From assembly GCF_018492665.1 (NCBI RefSeq), contig NZ_JAFVME010000005.1, forward strand, positions 248,001 to 312,000: DNA of 64,000 nt. The letters are read 5' to 3'. Shown in pieces: positions 9,082-17,778 of this stretch. Position 1 is the first letter of the stretch. Every line of letters begins with the position of its first letter. Position numbers and translations under genes: made by a program. Below the pieces are notes generated by a model, which saw only the letters and a list, made by a program, of their open reading frames with translations, was not told where the DNA came from and did no database searches. Source of the stretch: Pedobacter sp. B4-66. Lineage in GTDB: Bacteria; Bacteroidota; Bacteroidia; Sphingobacteriales; Sphingobacteriaceae.

Positions 9082-9834
9082 ATGAGATTTTTCAGCCTGT
9101 TATTAATCCTTTATTGCTCTGCTTTAACTGCTATGGCTCAAACCAGCACGGTTAAGGGTTTTGTTGTTGACAAAGATTCGAAGCTTCGCTTAGCTAAGGT
9201 TTATATTTTCAACGCCAGCAAGGATGAAGGAATATACAACACCCCAAAGGGCGAATTTGCTATAAATGCTTCTGTAGGAGATACGCTATATGCCGTGCTG
9301 CAAGGTTATGCTGTTGATACACTTATACATAGTGGTCAAAAAGCGGTGTACTTTCAGTTAAAGTCTCTTGGCATTAATTTACGGGAAGTATCAATTACGG
9401 GAAGAAAATACACGCCAAAAGAATCGCACGCAAAAACCTTAAAAGAATACAAATATGCTTTGGATAAGGGCAAAGCTAAAGACTTGTTAAATCTTGGATT
9501 AGGTGGCGCAGGCTTAGGTATTGATGCAATTTACAACTTATTAAGTCGCGATGGTAAAAATGCACGACATCTACAGAAAATATTGGAGCGTGATTACCAT
9601 GAAGCCATCATAGATTATAGATTTACACCCGAGTATGTAAAAAAGGTGTTGCAAATAGGTGACTACGAAATTGAGGATTTTATGCAGCAATACCGGCCTA
9701 CTTATCAATTCGTTTTAACGGCTTCTGACTATGCTTTTGTGGTGTATTTAAGGAACAGCTATGCCAGCTATAAACGGAATCCAGCAGCTTTTAGACTACA
9801 ACCACTACCGAAAATAACAGTAGAAGAATTTTGA
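9082..9834 (+). CDS. Carboxypeptidase-like regulatory domain secreted protein
   Basis: 250 residues with a clear signal peptide (MRFFSLLLIL to AMAQ). Residues 24-105 resemble the CarboxypepD_reg-like beta-sandwich that opens many Bacteroidota envelope proteins (STVKGFVVDKDSKLRLAKVYIFN, then EVSITGRKYTPKE). The rest is helical and charged, with YRPTYQFVLTASDYAFVVYL near the C-terminus. I do not recognise a catalytic domain. A second, separate protein of this general kind lies at 27054-27695 on the other strand. The next gene begins inside its stop codon context, so the two are probably made from one transcript. Confidence 0.7.
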   Translation: MRFFSLLLILYCSALTAMAQTSTVKGFVVDKDSKLRLAKVYIFNASKDEGIYNTPKGEFAINASVGDTLYAVLQGYAVDTLIHSGQKAVYFQLKSLGINLREVSITGRKYTPKESHAKTLKEYKYALDKGKAKDLLNLGLGGAGLGIDAIYNLLSRDGKNARHLQKILERDYHEAIIDYRFTPEYVKKVLQIGDYEIEDFMQQYRPTYQFVLTASDYAFVVYLRNSYASYKRNPAAFRLQPLPKITVEEF

Positions 9835-10166
9835 GACCATTCTTTCTCATATCATCTAAACTACCGGCCAACGCAATGGCTATTTTCCCTTTTATTATTT
9901 TAAAAAACAAGGCTCTAAAGGTTGATAAGGTCTTAATTAACCATGAGCGTATACACTTTAGGCAGCAGCTTGAACTGCTAATTATACCATTCTATTTTTT
10001 GTACTTATTGAATTACCTGATCAACCTGATTAGGTACAAGAATCATTACCTGGCTTATTTTAATATCCTCTTTGAAAAAGAAGCCTATCACTTTGACGAC
10101 AACCTTTCTTATTTAACTCACAGAAAGGCATTTGCATGGATTAGATTTGCCAAGAAAAAAGCTTAA
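9831..10166 (+). CDS. Small HExxH membrane protein, candidate mini-metalloprotease
   Basis: Up to 111 residues. The only start at the left end is TTG 9831, overlapping the previous stop by four bases; the first ATG is 9876, which would give 96 residues and begin MAIFPFI. The protein has a zinc-protease-type motif HERIH, then a hydrophobic stretch (about residues 51-65), and 24 or so residues later the pattern FEKEAY, which could supply a third ligand as in gluzincin-type ExxA motifs. I know similar short proteins from other Bacteroidota as uncharacterised. Activity is inference from motif spacing only. Its tight junction with the upstream secreted protein suggests an envelope role. Confidence 0.6.
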   Translation: MRPFFLISSKLPANAMAIFPFIILKNKALKVDKVLINHERIHFRQQLELLIIPFYFLYLLNYLINLIRYKNHYLAYFNILFEKEAYHFDDNLSYLTHRKAFAWIRFAKKKA

Positions 10167-10238
10167 ATAAATCTCCATTTTATAATTAGTTTATTAATAA
10201 ACTTTTAATAAGTCACATTTTTGTTTTTCTTTGTAGTA

Positions 10239-11237
10239 ATGAAGAGTTTTAATATCTGCCTCTTGTTATTGTTTATCACCTCATCAAGCCTGATCGCTCA
10301 GGAGATTGATACTGTGCCTATTGAAACCAAAGGGCTGGAGATAAAATTAAAACGTAGCCCTTTGCCATCGCGGACAGGAATACTTAATTATACGCCTATA
10401 AAAATCCCACCGGTTGTTATAGCTGAGAAAATCAATTACTGGAAAACCAGGACTAACGTTGGGATTAATATTAATCAGGGAACCTTTTCAAATAACTGGA
10501 AAGCTGGGGGAGTAAATTCATTCGCTCTTGGTGGAGCGATCGATTACCGGGCTGAGTATAGAAAAGAAGGCTATGGTTATATCAGTCAGGTCATGCTTGA
10601 ATATGGTAAGATCAAAAATAAGGATCAGCTGCAAAAGAAAACAAGGGATAGGATTTTTTGGGATAACAAGGCCGACTTACGCTTATCCAAAAGCTGGTAT
10701 TTCTTTGGATCTGTAACCTTTGAATCTCAATTTGACAATGGGTATGCTTATTTCCGAAACAGCAAGAATGAAGAAAGAGATACACTGGTCTCTAAGTTCA
10801 TGTCTCCAGGCTATTTAACAGAATCAATTGGTTTTGAGTATAAGCCAGTGGGTTATTTTTCGACTAGGATCGGTACCGGTACAGCAAGACAGACTTTTAA
10901 ACTAGACACTACTTTCAACCAACAATTTAATGGGGGGAACTTCGGTGTAGAGCGAGGCAAAAAATTCAAAAATGAGCTCGCTTTTCAGATCGTAAGTAAT
11001 TTTGACAAACAGATCTTTAAGAATGTAAACCTAATGGCAAGGTATCAAATGTTCATTCCTTATGACAGAAAATTAGAACATATTGATCATCGCCTTGATG
11101 TGGAACTAAGGTCTCAGATAAACAGGTTAATGAATGTAACACTTCGGGGAGTAGGCCTGTTTGATAAAGATTCTGACAAGGAAATACAGGCCAGTCAATC
11201 TCTGGCAATTGGCATCGCATTTACCTTCCCTCGTTAA
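10239..11237 (+). CDS. DUF3078 domain outer-membrane-associated protein
   Basis: 332 residues from ATG 10239, which immediately gives a signal peptide (KSFNICLLLLFITSS, cleavage near LIAQ); the open frame extends back to 10221 through a TTG that lies in the promoter-like TTTG-rich leader. The DUF3078 hallmark is VGININQGTFSNNWKAGG. The remainder is a series of alternating amphipathic strands with many aromatic residues, ending in FTFPR, as expected of an outer-membrane beta-barrel. Function of the family is unknown. It stands alone between the HExxH gene and ffh. Confidence 0.8.
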   Translation: MKSFNICLLLLFITSSSLIAQEIDTVPIETKGLEIKLKRSPLPSRTGILNYTPIKIPPVVIAEKINYWKTRTNVGININQGTFSNNWKAGGVNSFALGGAIDYRAEYRKEGYGYISQVMLEYGKIKNKDQLQKKTRDRIFWDNKADLRLSKSWYFFGSVTFESQFDNGYAYFRNSKNEERDTLVSKFMSPGYLTESIGFEYKPVGYFSTRIGTGTARQTFKLDTTFNQQFNGGNFGVERGKKFKNELAFQIVSNFDKQIFKNVNLMARYQMFIPYDRKLEHIDHRLDVELRSQINRLMNVTLRGVGLFDKDSDKEIQASQSLAIGIAFTFPR

Positions 11238-11287
11238 TATTCTACATAAAGATTACGGATATTGTTATCTGTATCCCGCAAAATTAA

Positions 11288-11295
11288 TAACTTTG
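11288..11295 (+). promoter_or_regulatory. TAnnTTTG -7 element before ffh
   Basis: TAACTTTG lies 37 bases upstream of the ffh ATG, giving a normal short leader. Confidence 0.5.
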
Positions 11296-11332
11296 CAATT
11301 CACAAAAAATTGAACACTAAGCATTAAAGAAA

Positions 11333-12673
11333 ATGTTTGAAAATTTACAGGATAAGTTAGACCGTGCGTTTAAGGTTTTAAAAGGACAAGGAAGTATTAC
11401 AGAGATCAACGTGGCCGAGACCATGAAAGAAATCCGTAAGGCCTTATTAGACGCCGACGTAAATTATAAAACAGCCAAAAGCTTTACCGATGAGGTTAAA
11501 GAGAAAGCGCTAGGCTTAAATGTTCTTACATCTGTTTCCCCAGGTCAGTTACTTACCAAGGTAATGAACGATGAGCTTACCGCTTTAATGGGTGGTGAGG
11601 TTACAGAGTTAGATTTAAAAAACAATCCTACTATTATCCTTATTGCCGGATTAAACGGTGCTGGTAAAACAACATTTACCGGTAAGCTAGCTAACTTCCT
11701 TAAAAGTAAGGGCAAAAAACCTTTATTAGTTGCTGGTGACGTATATCGCCCTGCGGCAGTAGATCAGTTACAGATTTTAGGTGAGCAAATTGGAGTGCCT
11801 GTTTATTCGAACATAGCCTCTAAAGATCCCGTTGGCATTGCCTTAGAAGGTATTGCTGAAGGTAAAAAACAAAATAATAATGTAATCATTATAGATACGG
11901 CCGGTCGTTTAGCGATAGATGAGCAGATGATGGATGAGATCGCTGCCGTAAAAGCCAGTACTAAACCGCACGAAATCCTGTTTGTTGTTGATGCCATGAC
12001 CGGACAGGATGCGGTTAACACGGCAAAAGCATTTAACGATAGGCTAGACTTTACCGGTGTTGTATTAACCAAATTAGATGGTGATACACGTGGTGGTGCT
12101 GCTTTATCAATTAAATCTGTAGTAAATAAACCAATTAAGTTTATTGGTACGGGTGAGAAAATGGAAGCTCTTGATGTGTTCTATCCTGAAAGGATGGCCT
12201 CAAGGATTCTAGGGATGGGTGACGTGGTTTCCCTTGTTGAACGTGCTCAACAGCAGTTTGACGAAAAGGAAGCAGCTGAACTTCAAAAGAAAATCCGCAA
12301 AAACAAGTTTGATTTTAACGACTTCTACAATCAGATCCAACAGATCAAGAAAATGGGTAACATGAAAGACCTTATGGGCATGATACCTGGTGTTGGAAAA
12401 ATGATGAAGAACGTTGAGATTGAAGATGATGCATTCAAAAGTGTTGAGGCTGTAATTCAGTCGATGACTAAGTTTGAGCGTGAAAACCCTGATAGTATTC
12501 AACAAAGCAGACGCTTACGTATCGCTAAAGGTTCAGGTACAAAAATTGAAGAGGTTACCAAACTCATCAAACAATTTGAAGACATGCGTAAGGTGATGAA
12601 GCAATTCTCTAATCCTGCTGCTGCTGCAAAAATGATGAAGAATATGCCAAAGATGCCACAAGGCAGAATGTAA
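11333..12673 (+). CDS. ffh: Signal recognition particle protein Ffh
   Basis: GTPase that binds signal sequences emerging from the ribosome together with 4.5S RNA and delivers them to FtsY and SecYEG. The 446 residues are typical. N domain at residues 1-95; G domain with GLNGAGKTT at 106-114, the DTAGRLAID motif and TKLDGDTRGGA; methionine-rich M domain from about residue 300 (MKDLMGMIPGVGKMM, then a C-terminal run of MMKNMPKMPQ). No 4.5S RNA gene was recognised nearby. It has its own promoter and is followed by yifB on the same strand. Confidence 0.97.
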   Translation: MFENLQDKLDRAFKVLKGQGSITEINVAETMKEIRKALLDADVNYKTAKSFTDEVKEKALGLNVLTSVSPGQLLTKVMNDELTALMGGEVTELDLKNNPTIILIAGLNGAGKTTFTGKLANFLKSKGKKPLLVAGDVYRPAAVDQLQILGEQIGVPVYSNIASKDPVGIALEGIAEGKKQNNNVIIIDTAGRLAIDEQMMDEIAAVKASTKPHEILFVVDAMTGQDAVNTAKAFNDRLDFTGVVLTKLDGDTRGGAALSIKSVVNKPIKFIGTGEKMEALDVFYPERMASRILGMGDVVSLVERAQQQFDEKEAAELQKKIRKNKFDFNDFYNQIQQIKKMGNMKDLMGMIPGVGKMMKNVEIEDDAFKSVEAVIQSMTKFERENPDSIQQSRRLRIAKGSGTKIEEVTKLIKQFEDMRKVMKQFSNPAAAAKMMKNMPKMPQGRM

Positions 12674-12717
12674 TTTGCAATAAATCTTACAAATTCCAAC
12701 CACTTAAGATCTAAATC

Positions 12718-12759
12718 AGCATAGTTTAGTAGTACACTTACGTATTCATAAACTATGCT
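12718..12759 (+). promoter_or_regulatory. Inverted repeat that includes the yifB start codon
   Basis: A perfect 11-base inverted repeat: AGCATAGTTTA at 12718-12728 and TAAACTATGCT at 12749-12759, separated by 20 bases. The ATG of yifB (12755-12757) lies inside the right arm. In RNA the two arms could pair and block initiation. It could equally be a DNA operator; the sequence alone cannot decide. Confidence 0.45.
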
Positions 12760-14293
12760 CATCAAAACTTTTGGAAGTGCCGTTTTCGGAGTAAACGCAT
12801 TAACAATTACCATCGAGGTAAGTATTGGAGGCGGAAACAGATATCATATTGTTGGCCTTCCTGACAATGCTATTAAGGAGAGTTTAAGAAGAGTTGAAAG
12901 CGCCATTCAGTCGGCAGGGCTAAAAATGCCTCGCCAAAAGATTGTCATCAATCTTGCTCCTGCAGACATTCGTAAAGAAGGGTCTTCTTATGACCTGCCA
13001 ATTGCCATTGGGATTCTTGCTGCTTCGGGACAAATAGAAATCCCAGAAATAGGCCAATACTTCATCATGGGAGAGTTATCTCTGGATGGCAGCCTCCAAT
13101 CTATAAAAGGCGCACTACCTATCTCTATACAGGCTAAAAAAGCCGGATTTAAAGGTTTTATCCTCCCAAAGGATAACTCAAGGGAAGCTGCAATAGTAAG
13201 TGATCTGCTAGTATATGGAATGAAGAATCTGGCAGAGGTTGCTTCTTTTTTTAATGGTTCGGAAAGCCATGAACCTGTTGTTGTAAATACGAGGAATGAG
13301 TTCTTTAATAATGTAAGCAGCTATCCTCACGACTTTTCTGATGTAAAAGGACAAGAGAACATAAAGCGCGCATTAGAGATTGCCGCAGCAGGTGGGCATA
13401 ACCTGATTCTAATTGGACCTCCCGGTGCCGGAAAAACTATGCTGGCAAAGCGACTGCCAACCATCTTACCTCCTTTAAATTTGCAAGAGGCACTGGAAAC
13501 CACAAAAATACATTCCGTTGCAGGCAAGCTAAGCGCAGCAGATACCTTGATGACAGAAAGGCCATACCGAAGCCCACATCATACAATTTCGGACATTGCA
13601 TTAGTTGGTGGAGGAGCAAATCCACAGCCCGGAGAAATCTCTCTGGCTCATAACGGAGTGTTATTTTTAGATGAGTTACCGGAATTTAAAAGAAGTGTAC
13701 TAGAAGTAATGCGCCAACCGCTTGAAGACAGACAGGTTACAGTATCTCGCTCGAAATTAAGTGTTGAGTACCCAGCAAGTTTTATGCTTATTGCCTCAAT
13801 GAATCCTTGTCCGTGCGGTTTTTATAACCACCCTGAGAAAGAATGTACTTGCGGTCCGGGCATTGTCCAGAAATACCTTAGTAAAATATCAGGGCCACTT
13901 TTAGATCGTATAGATTTACATGTGGAAGTTACTCCCGTAAATTTTAACGAGCTCACCTCTGCTTTTGAAGCTGAAAAGAGCGAAAAGATACGGGAAAGGG
14001 TTATTAGGGCCCGAGCTATCCAAGACGATCGTTTTGCCGCCATCACTACCTTGCATTATAATGCACAGATGAGCCCTAACATGGTTCGCAACATTTGTAA
14101 GATCAATGATTCCGGACAGGTATTGATAAAGCAAGCTATGGAAAAACTAGGGCTATCTGCCCGAGCTTACGACCGCATTTTAAAAGTATCCAGAACTATT
14201 GCCGACCTTGATGGAAGTCCTGATATTGAACTTGAGCATCTGGCAGAGGCGATACATTACCGCAGCCTTGATCGTGACAGCTGGGCTGGTTAA
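12755..14293 (+). CDS. YifB family Mg chelatase-like AAA ATPase (ComM-type)
   Basis: 512 residues. Domain order: N-terminal ChlI-like fold (residues 1-165, starting LIKTFGSAVFGVNA), AAA ATPase with Walker A GPPGAGKT near 222-229 and Walker B GVLFLDELPEF, then a C-terminal Mg_chelatase_C region. A CPCGFYNHPEKECTCGPG cysteine cluster follows the sensor region, typical of the family. ComM, the best-studied relative, is a branch-migration helicase for integration of incoming DNA in natural transformation. Start chosen because the family begins exactly so. The gene is 81 bases after ffh, and its stop overlaps the converging small gene in a shared TTAA. Confidence 0.92.
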   Translation: MLIKTFGSAVFGVNALTITIEVSIGGGNRYHIVGLPDNAIKESLRRVESAIQSAGLKMPRQKIVINLAPADIRKEGSSYDLPIAIGILAASGQIEIPEIGQYFIMGELSLDGSLQSIKGALPISIQAKKAGFKGFILPKDNSREAAIVSDLLVYGMKNLAEVASFFNGSESHEPVVVNTRNEFFNNVSSYPHDFSDVKGQENIKRALEIAAAGGHNLILIGPPGAGKTMLAKRLPTILPPLNLQEALETTKIHSVAGKLSAADTLMTERPYRSPHHTISDIALVGGGANPQPGEISLAHNGVLFLDELPEFKRSVLEVMRQPLEDRQVTVSRSKLSVEYPASFMLIASMNPCPCGFYNHPEKECTCGPGIVQKYLSKISGPLLDRIDLHVEVTPVNFNELTSAFEAEKSEKIRERVIRARAIQDDRFAAITTLHYNAQMSPNMVRNICKINDSGQVLIKQAMEKLGLSARAYDRILKVSRTIADLDGSPDIELEHLAEAIHYRSLDRDSWAG

Positions 14294-14553
14294 TCCAGCT
14301 CTTCTTCCAGATCATCCTCGTCTTCCTCTTCAGGAACATAAGCCATGATCTCTCTGCCAATGCTGTTGATCTCTTCATCTATTTCAAAAACGGGAATAGC
14401 TGTTTCAGGATCAAGCTTTAACCATTGCAGGTCTGTGTCTTTTTGTATGTGGGCATACTCTTTGCCATCTTTAAAGATTACATAAGTATCATTTCCTTCT
14501 GGAAATACGGCGTAATCAATATTTCCAATTGTAATGTCGAAAGGGTGTTGCAT
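14290..14553 (-). CDS. Small acidic conserved hypothetical protein
   Basis: 87 residues: a compact beta-rich first half (FDITIGNIDYAVFPEGNDTYVIFKDGKEY), then an acidic tail ending EEEDEDDLEEELD. No signal peptide or membrane segment, so cytoplasmic. I do not recognise a named domain. The reading frame looks real rather than a shadow because it extends 260 bases beyond yifB, has an ATG after a spaced leader, and its composition is protein-like. Its stop and the yifB stop are two strands of the same four-base palindrome. Confidence 0.65.
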   Translation of the reverse strand: MQHPFDITIGNIDYAVFPEGNDTYVIFKDGKEYAHIQKDTDLQWLKLDPETAIPVFEIDEEINSIGREIMAYVPEEEDEDDLEEELD

Positions 14554-14584
14554 AATTTTATTCTTTTTATATCGGGCCGTATTA

Positions 14585-16018
14585 TTAACGCAATGTTGAG
14601 TAATTATAAAACTGCATTTTTCCGGTTCCCGTAATGTTTATTGTTTTTGTTTCATTATTGCCATTAGCGCCTGTTAAATTAAGCGTAATGGTGTTCTCTC
14701 CCTTTTGTAAAGGGATTCTTGCATATCGAATCTCGCTCGGCAAAGTTTGCCAGTTTCGGGTATCCGCCTTTTCAGAAAGTAAGCTGTAAAGTTGCATTCC
14801 AAAGCCCAGTCCTTCAAGCAAGGTATTGTCTTTCCCATCCTTTCCATTACCCTTTGCGCTGGCTTTGAGCACATATTCTGCACTTTTCTTTACCGCCAAA
14901 CGTGTAAGTATTTTACCCATCTCTTTAGCAAACCGCTGGTCAAGTGTTTTAAAAGCAAGTTCATTAATATCTTCTGCCTTTTCAAAGCCTATAGTAGACT
15001 GGCCATTAGTAATTGTAGCGCTGGTAAAATAAGGCTGCTGAGCGACATATTTAGGATAGGTGGCCCTTAGGCTATTCACCGAGTTTAAATCGATGTCTCC
15101 GCTCCCATAAGCCGAATTATAAGGAATAAACAATGTGCCTGCTACATTGGTAAACACCAAATCTCCATTGGAGCCCCTAATAAGAGAAAAAATAAACTCC
15201 TCCTGCTGTTTAACAGGTGCCAATCCATTTTCCCAAAAAAGGATAAGTGTTCCGCCCTCAGGCGCAATTTCTGGTTGGTACTTTAAGTTAAACAGCTGTT
15301 CAAAGCGAACAAGTTCTTCCTTAAAACCATTTGCATCTGCCATTCTAAGTACGTCTAACTCGAGATCTTTCGGAAGTGTTGTTCCATAGTAAGTTTTGTT
15401 TGAACTGTTTAAATATACCTCCGCAGCGTTCCTATAGGCTATAAAAGCATTATTTACATCTCCATTACTTTCATAAATAAGCCCTTGAAGCATCAAAGAA
15501 AATGCATCTTTAGAATACCTGTTTTCCTTGTTATTAAACTTATCTCCCTGCTCTTGCGATTGTAAACTAATCCTTCGGGCTTCAACTATTGCATCTTCTG
15601 TTTTATGGAGATACAGATAATTAAGTGCTTTATAGTAATGGATCATAAACTTTTCAAAGTCTTCTCCCTTATAAGCTTGAGTCATAGGATTTACAAGAGT
15701 TCCAACAACAGCATCCATCGCTCCCCCTATTCCATTTTCTAATAGTTGGTCGGCCTCATTAAAATAACGATTACTATTTTCATAGTCACCAATTAAGTGG
15801 CTCGATTTTCCCTTCTCCATCAAAAACAACAGCTTATTGCGTGGTTTCTGAAGCAAGCGATTCTTATCAAGCTCCTTAACTGCTTCATTATAATTCCCTG
15901 TTGCTATTTGTTTATAATAAACAGCAATTTTCTCATTATAAGAGGCACAGCTAAAAAGAAAAAGCATCAATCCTAAAAGAACTGATGCCTTAAGCTTATT
16001 CTTACTATTATTTGTCAT
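14585..16018 (-). CDS. COG3014-type lipoprotein
   Basis: 477 residues with a lipobox (LFSC, cysteine 24). Most of the first 250 residues are helical and TPR-like (YNEAVKELDKNR, KALNYLYLHKTEDAIVEARR, LMLQGLIYESNGDVNNAFIAYRNAAEVY); the C-terminal part is beta-rich and includes NTITLNLTGANGN. This matches an uncharacterised family (COG3014) that I associate with LpoB-like genes in Bacteroidota. It lies 29 bases downstream of the LpoB gene on the same strand, so the two are probably one operon acting at the inner face of the outer membrane. Confidence 0.75.
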   Translation of the reverse strand: MTNNSKNKLKASVLLGLMLFLFSCASYNEKIAVYYKQIATGNYNEAVKELDKNRLLQKPRNKLLFLMEKGKSSHLIGDYENSNRYFNEADQLLENGIGGAMDAVVGTLVNPMTQAYKGEDFEKFMIHYYKALNYLYLHKTEDAIVEARRISLQSQEQGDKFNNKENRYSKDAFSLMLQGLIYESNGDVNNAFIAYRNAAEVYLNSSNKTYYGTTLPKDLELDVLRMADANGFKEELVRFEQLFNLKYQPEIAPEGGTLILFWENGLAPVKQQEEFIFSLIRGSNGDLVFTNVAGTLFIPYNSAYGSGDIDLNSVNSLRATYPKYVAQQPYFTSATITNGQSTIGFEKAEDINELAFKTLDQRFAKEMGKILTRLAVKKSAEYVLKASAKGNGKDGKDNTLLEGLGFGMQLYSLLSEKADTRNWQTLPSEIRYARIPLQKGENTITLNLTGANGNNETKTINITGTGKMQFYNYSTLR

Positions 16019-16047
16019 ACTGTTATTTTAGCAGGATCAATATCCTA

Positions 16048-16641
16048 CTAGTTCTTAACGTATTTAGCAATTTTCTTGTCGCCAATCCAAACAACTTCAT
16101 TGGTTTGAATATCTGTAAGCTCCAGGTTCACCTGATAATAAACTACTTTTTTTCGTTTATGAGAATCAACGATAGAGTTGATTGAACCTTGCAAAATATA
16201 GTCGGCACCATTCTCTAAACCAAACTTTTTCATGGTAGAAACAGAAGCATTATCTTGTTGATCTGCTTTCTCTGCACGCAGTTCTTCTCTTTTCTTCCCA
16301 CCTTGAACTAAACGCACACGCTCACTTTGAACAAATGCCTGCTCAACATCTTTAACAAATGTTTCGGCATCAATGTGTTCATGGCTTTTGTTTTGAACAA
16401 GTCCTACTACCACAACCGGCTTTTTACCTGCTTTAGATTCAAGGTGTGTAGACAACCACTTAGCCCCTAAAACACTTTGGGTCATTTCCTGAGCTACCAT
16501 TCTAGAGTCGCTATTATTCCAGTTTCCACTTACATCAACAGTGTCAGTAGTGTTAATTCTTGTTACTTGTCTGGAGCATGACGAGATCACTAGACCAGAA
16601 ACTGCTATTGCAGCAAGGGTTAATATTTTTTTAAACTGCAT
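16048..16641 (-). CDS. LpoB-like penicillin-binding protein activator lipoprotein
   Basis: 197 residues, lipobox VISSC with cysteine 22. The body carries the LpoB fold features: KPVVVVGLVQNKSHEHID, a FVKDVEQAF helix, VRLVQGG, GADYILQGSINSIVD and a terminal ELTDIQTNEVVWIGDKKIAKYVK. In E. coli LpoB reaches through peptidoglycan to activate PBP1B; in Bacteroidota the partner is not established. Middle gene of a three-gene minus-strand set (small Tyr/Gly-rich protein, this gene, COG3014 lipoprotein). Confidence 0.82.
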   Translation of the reverse strand: MQFKKILTLAAIAVSGLVISSCSRQVTRINTTDTVDVSGNWNNSDSRMVAQEMTQSVLGAKWLSTHLESKAGKKPVVVVGLVQNKSHEHIDAETFVKDVEQAFVQSERVRLVQGGKKREELRAEKADQQDNASVSTMKKFGLENGADYILQGSINSIVDSHKRKKVVYYQVNLELTDIQTNEVVWIGDKKIAKYVKN

Positions 16642-16689
16642 TTTATTAAATATGATTATATGTAAATGTGTACTTTATGTTCCGGTTAT

Positions 16690-17061
16690 TTACCAGCCGA
16701 AACCGACTCCATAATATCCCCAGTGGTTGTTATGGCGATGTCCCCAACCGAAATTTAAAGACGGATAAAAGTAAGAGTTCCCGTAATATGGATAGCTATA
16801 CAAGCTACTCTCATAATTACGCTCACGGCGAAGTTTACGGCGCTCTTCTCTCGCTTTGTACCAATCGTATGCTTTATAAGTATTTTGAACGGTAGTACCC
16901 TGATCGCGAGTTAAAGAATCAGACATGTTCATGTATTTAGCTCGTGCTATTTCATATCTTGGATTTTGGTCTTGAACCAAACTAGCTTGCTGTGCATAGC
17001 TATTGGTTGCAAATGCAACCCCGGCAATTAAGCCTGCAATAATCATCAAAGTCCTTTTCAT
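16690..17061 (-). CDS. Small secreted protein with Tyr/Asn/Gly-rich C-terminus
   Basis: 123 residues with a signal peptide (KRTLMIIAGLIAGVAFATNSYAQ). The middle is a charged helix (EEERRKLRRE-type), the end is rich in tyrosine, asparagine, glycine and histidine and finishes YYGVGFGW. I do not recognise a family. It is the first gene of the set containing LpoB and the COG3014 lipoprotein, separated from LpoB by 48 bases, so a shared envelope role is likely but unproven. Confidence 0.6.
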   Translation of the reverse strand: MKRTLMIIAGLIAGVAFATNSYAQQASLVQDQNPRYEIARAKYMNMSDSLTRDQGTTVQNTYKAYDWYKAREERRKLRRERNYESSLYSYPYYGNSYFYPSLNFGWGHRHNNHWGYYGVGFGW

Positions 17062-17157
17062 AGTATAAAGGTTTAACTAACAGCAAAATTAATTAATATT
17101 TTTATTGATTTCCCTATAGATTTACAATCCGAGTGTCAATAATCAGGTTAAAAAATG

Positions 17158-17745
17158 TTAAATCTTAAGGCTTTTCAATTGCTCAATAAATTCTATAAAT
17201 TTTGAGCTCGCATAATTAGCTGCACCTGACTCGTTATAAGAAAGTCTGCCTTGTTTATCAAAAACAATAGTTGTTGGTAGTGTCCCTTTAAAAAGGGTTT
17301 CAGGAATATTGCTGGCTACCGAATAAACCGGCATCTTATAGCTTCTGCCATCCATATATTTCTGCGACTTAACCAAATCACTATCTGCATCTACCATGAT
17401 AAATACTACATCCTTATCATCTTTATACTGCTCGTAAAGTTTATTAATGGAAGGCATCTCTGCCAGGCAAGGAGGACACCAGGTGGCCCAGAAATTAATA
17501 AATATCACCTTTCCTTTTAATGCGCCAAGATCTATAACCTTTCCCGCTTTGTCTTCAAATTTAATCCCTGATAAATCAGCCGAAGGCGTTTCTGCTGCTA
17601 TTGGCTCTGTTTTAGGTTTAAATAAACCAATCTCCATTAGTCCCTGTATAAGGAATGCTTTTGCCGATGGGACAAATAAAATCACCAGGAACAATGCTAT
17701 AAAAATAGCATTCACAATATTCTTTTTAGTCATCATCTTTTTCAT
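17158..17745 (-). CDS. TlpA-like thiol:disulfide oxidoreductase
   Basis: 195 residues. A single N-terminal membrane segment (about residues 10-30) anchors a periplasmic thioredoxin domain with the active site WATWCPPC (C90, C93), preceded by the typical VIFINF strand and followed by EMPSINKLYEQYKDD. Such proteins reduce or resolve disulfides, often in cytochrome c maturation or stress defence. ATG 17745 lies eight bases after a TAACTTTG element; in-frame ATGs at codons 4 and 5 are possible alternatives. It is the upstream neighbour, on the same strand, of the small protein of the LpoB set. Confidence 0.9.
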   Translation of the reverse strand: MKKMMTKKNIVNAIFIALFLVILFVPSAKAFLIQGLMEIGLFKPKTEPIAAETPSADLSGIKFEDKAGKVIDLGALKGKVIFINFWATWCPPCLAEMPSINKLYEQYKDDKDVVFIMVDADSDLVKSQKYMDGRSYKMPVYSVASNIPETLFKGTLPTTIVFDKQGRLSYNESGAANYASSKFIEFIEQLKSLKI

Positions 17746-17752
17746 TGCCTGG

Positions 17753-17760
17753 CAAAGTTA
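17753..17760 (-). promoter_or_regulatory. TAnnTTTG -7 element before the TlpA-like gene
   Basis: On the minus strand the bases read TAACTTTG, seven bases before the ATG, giving a nearly leaderless transcript. Confidence 0.5.
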
Positions 17761-17778
17761 CACCTTTAAAAATAAAGA

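Noticed and set aside
12209..12813. Two minus-strand frames across the ffh end and yifB start
   Set aside because: They lie opposite well-supported genes and have no protein character of their own.
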